Assembly: GCF_026343185.1 (NCBI RefSeq)
Contig: NZ_JAPEMA010000001.1
Location: forward strand, 4,712,001-4,776,000
Length of the DNA stretch: 64,000 bases
From: Streptomyces sp. NBC_00091
GTDB lineage: Bacteria > Actinomycetota > Actinomycetes > Streptomycetales > Streptomycetaceae
Reading direction: 5' to 3'
Part shown: one piece after another, positions 62,747 through 64,000 of the stretch
Position numbering within the stretch: the first letter of the stretch is position 1
Layout of the letters: each line of letters begins with the position of its first letter
The notes under the pieces: generated by a model
Told to the model about the DNA's origin: nothing
Seen by the model: the letters and a program-made list of their open reading frames with translations, nothing else
The model's database searches: none
Translations under genes and position numbers: made by a program

Positions 62747-63523
62747 ATGTCCATGTCCATCTGGGAATCGCTCGCGGTCCTCGCCGCCGGAATCGGCGCC
62801 GGCACCATCAACACCATCGTCGGTTCCGGCACCCTGATCACCTTCCCGGTGCTGCTCGCCACCGGCCTGCCCCCGGTCACCGCCAACGTCTCCAACACCC
62901 TCGGCCTGGTGCCCGGTTCCATCAGCGGAGCCATCGGCTACCGCAAGGAACTCCAGGGCCAGCGCGCCCGCATCGTGCGGCTCGGCGCCGTCTCCCTCGT
63001 CGGCGGGCTCGCGGGCGCCATTCTGCTCCTGACCCTGCCCTCGGACTCCTTCAGCACGATCGTGCCCGTCCTCATCGGCCTGGCCCTCGTGCTCGTCGTC
63101 CTCCAGCCCCGCCTCGCCGCAGCCCTGCGCCGCCGCCAGGAAGCCGCCGGAGGCGATCCGGGCCACCCCGACGGCGGACCGGCCCTGCTGTCCGGAATGC
63201 TGCTCTCCAGCGCGTACGGGGGCTACTTCGGCGCCGCACAGGGCGTGCTCTACGTCGGCCTCATGGGCCTGCTGCTCCACGAGGACCTGCAACGGATCAA
63301 CGCCGTCAAGAACGTGCTCGCCGCGCTCGTCAACGGCATCGCGGCCGTCTTCTTCCTCTTCGTCGCGGAATTCGACTGGACGGCCGTGCTCCTCATCGCC
63401 GTCGGCTCCACCGTCGGCGGCCAGATCGGCGCCAAGGTCGGCCGCCGCCTGTCGCCCACCGTCCTGCGCGGGGTCATCGTCGCGGTCGGCATCCTGGCCA
63501 TCGTCCAGCTGCTGCTCCGCTGA
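62747..63523 (+). CDS. TauE/SafE family sulfite/anion exporter
   Basis: A 258-residue membrane protein with about eight spans. Signature GIGAGTINTIVGSGTLITFPVLL (residues 13-35) and LGLVPGSISGAIGYRKELQGQ. The second half has SSAYGGYFGAAQGVLYVGLMG. ATG 62747 is preferred (AAAGGGG 12 bases upstream); an ATG at 62735 is an alternative. Substrate unknown; family members move sulfite or organosulfonate. Confidence 0.88.
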   Translation: MSMSIWESLAVLAAGIGAGTINTIVGSGTLITFPVLLATGLPPVTANVSNTLGLVPGSISGAIGYRKELQGQRARIVRLGAVSLVGGLAGAILLLTLPSDSFSTIVPVLIGLALVLVVLQPRLAAALRRRQEAAGGDPGHPDGGPALLSGMLLSSAYGGYFGAAQGVLYVGLMGLLLHEDLQRINAVKNVLAALVNGIAAVFFLFVAEFDWTAVLLIAVGSTVGGQIGAKVGRRLSPTVLRGVIVAVGILAIVQLLLR

Positions 63524-63595
63524 GCGACGTACGGAAAATACGTCGCCCAGCGCGGCGAAATCAGCGGCCGGAGCAGGGCGCGAGCAGCGGCGGGA

Positions 63596-64000
63596 CTACG
63601 CCGAACGCCCGAGCCACTCGGGCAGCGGCTCCTGCCCACGCACCCCCAGGGCGAGCAGCATCGCGTCCGCCGGGGACGGCACGAAGGGCTTCCGGAGGAG
63701 CGGCATCCCCGCCTCCTCCGGAGTCCGCGCCGCCTTGCGGTGGTTGTCCTCGGCGCAGGACGCCACCGTGTTCAGCCAGGTGTCCCCACCCCCCTGAGCC
63801 CGCGGCAGCACGTGGTCCACGGTCGTCGCGCGCTTCCCGCAGTACGCGCACCGGTGTTGGTCCCGGACCAGCACCCCCCGCCGTGACCAGGGAGCATGTC
63901 TTCGGAAGGGCACCCGTACGTACCTGCACAACCTGATCACCCGCGGCATCGGAAGCTCCATCGTGGCCGCACGCACACGCAGCTCGGGATGCGACTGTTC
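63596..64000 (-). CDS. HNH endonuclease family protein (5' end outside window)
   Basis: At least 134 residues are visible; the open frame runs off the edge at 64000. HNH-type landmarks are RHRCAYCGKRATTVDHVLPRAQGGGDTWLNTVASCAEDNHRKAART. The second zinc pair reads CAED where CxxC is usual, so one ligand is missing or different. Function (phage defence, repair or other) is unknown. The true start lies beyond the window. Confidence 0.82.
   Translation of the reverse strand, partial: EQSHPELRVRAATMELPMPRVIRLCRYVRVPFRRHAPWSRRGVLVRDQHRCAYCGKRATTVDHVLPRAQGGGDTWLNTVASCAEDNHRKAARTPEEAGMPLLRKPFVPSPADAMLLALGVRGQEPLPEWLGRSA

Overview
The window is a piece of a Streptomyces-type actinomycete chromosome. 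G+C is very high, codons end in G or C, GTG/TTG starts are frequent, and a chaplin gene (a Streptomyces cell-surface protein) is present with a Gbn-type nucleoid protein. Recalled gene order resembles a core region of the S. coelicolor chromosome (gbn, fabG-fabI, serB, chpE neighbourhoods). I see no rRNA, tRNA, CRISPR array, prophage or complete insertion sequence. All calls come from reading the sequence; no database search was run.

Layout. 0-3 kb: cobalamin genes cobD-cobQ behind a cobalamin riboswitch, ending in a large nested inverted repeat. 3-5 kb: a Pit phosphate transporter with a PHO box. 5-12.5 kb: hydrolase, unknown protein, VOC protein, zinc peptidase, an ABC-F ATPase behind a 7-residue upstream ORF, gbn and an enoyl-CoA hydratase. 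12.5-14.8 kb: a five-gene Asp23/Gls24-AmaP-type envelope operon. 14.7-17.7 kb: SDR, SURF1, zinc-ribbon protein and DEDDh exonuclease.

17.8-31.4 kb is accessory-like. It holds a RING-finger/TerD protein, a TetR-controlled catabolic operon (acetoacetate decarboxylase-like, SDR, two amidohydrolases), a NACHT-LRR protein of the bacterial NLR immune type, and a three-gene set (alkylglycerol-monooxygenase-like hydroxylase, lysoplasmalogenase, zinc alcohol dehydrogenase) that may act on ether lipids.

31.4-47.6 kb is mostly housekeeping: subtilisin-like protease, acetate symporter pair, moaA, small membrane proteins, a 192-bp MITE-like element, tyrS, the tldD/pmbA pair, fabG-fabI, and a GntR regulator divergent from a CynX-type MFS exporter followed by a 39-residue partner.

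47.6-51.5 kb holds a compact four-gene operon: SDR, ACC-synthase-like aminotransferase, AurF-type diiron oxygenase and tryptophan 2,3-dioxygenase homologue. The diiron enzyme keeps all seven metal ligands. The dioxygenase has Val where the substrate-carboxylate Arg is expected, and the SDR has Asp in place of the catalytic Tyr. This is the best candidate here for an undescribed pathway. 51.7-64 kb: serB, a two-FHA-domain ABC exporter with a Gln-rich linker, a lytic transglycosylase, a GAF histidine kinase/LuxR-type regulator pair, cysteine-free chaplin chpE, an ABC ATPase, NfeD and SPFH proteins, a TauE/SafE permease and a partial HNH endonuclease.
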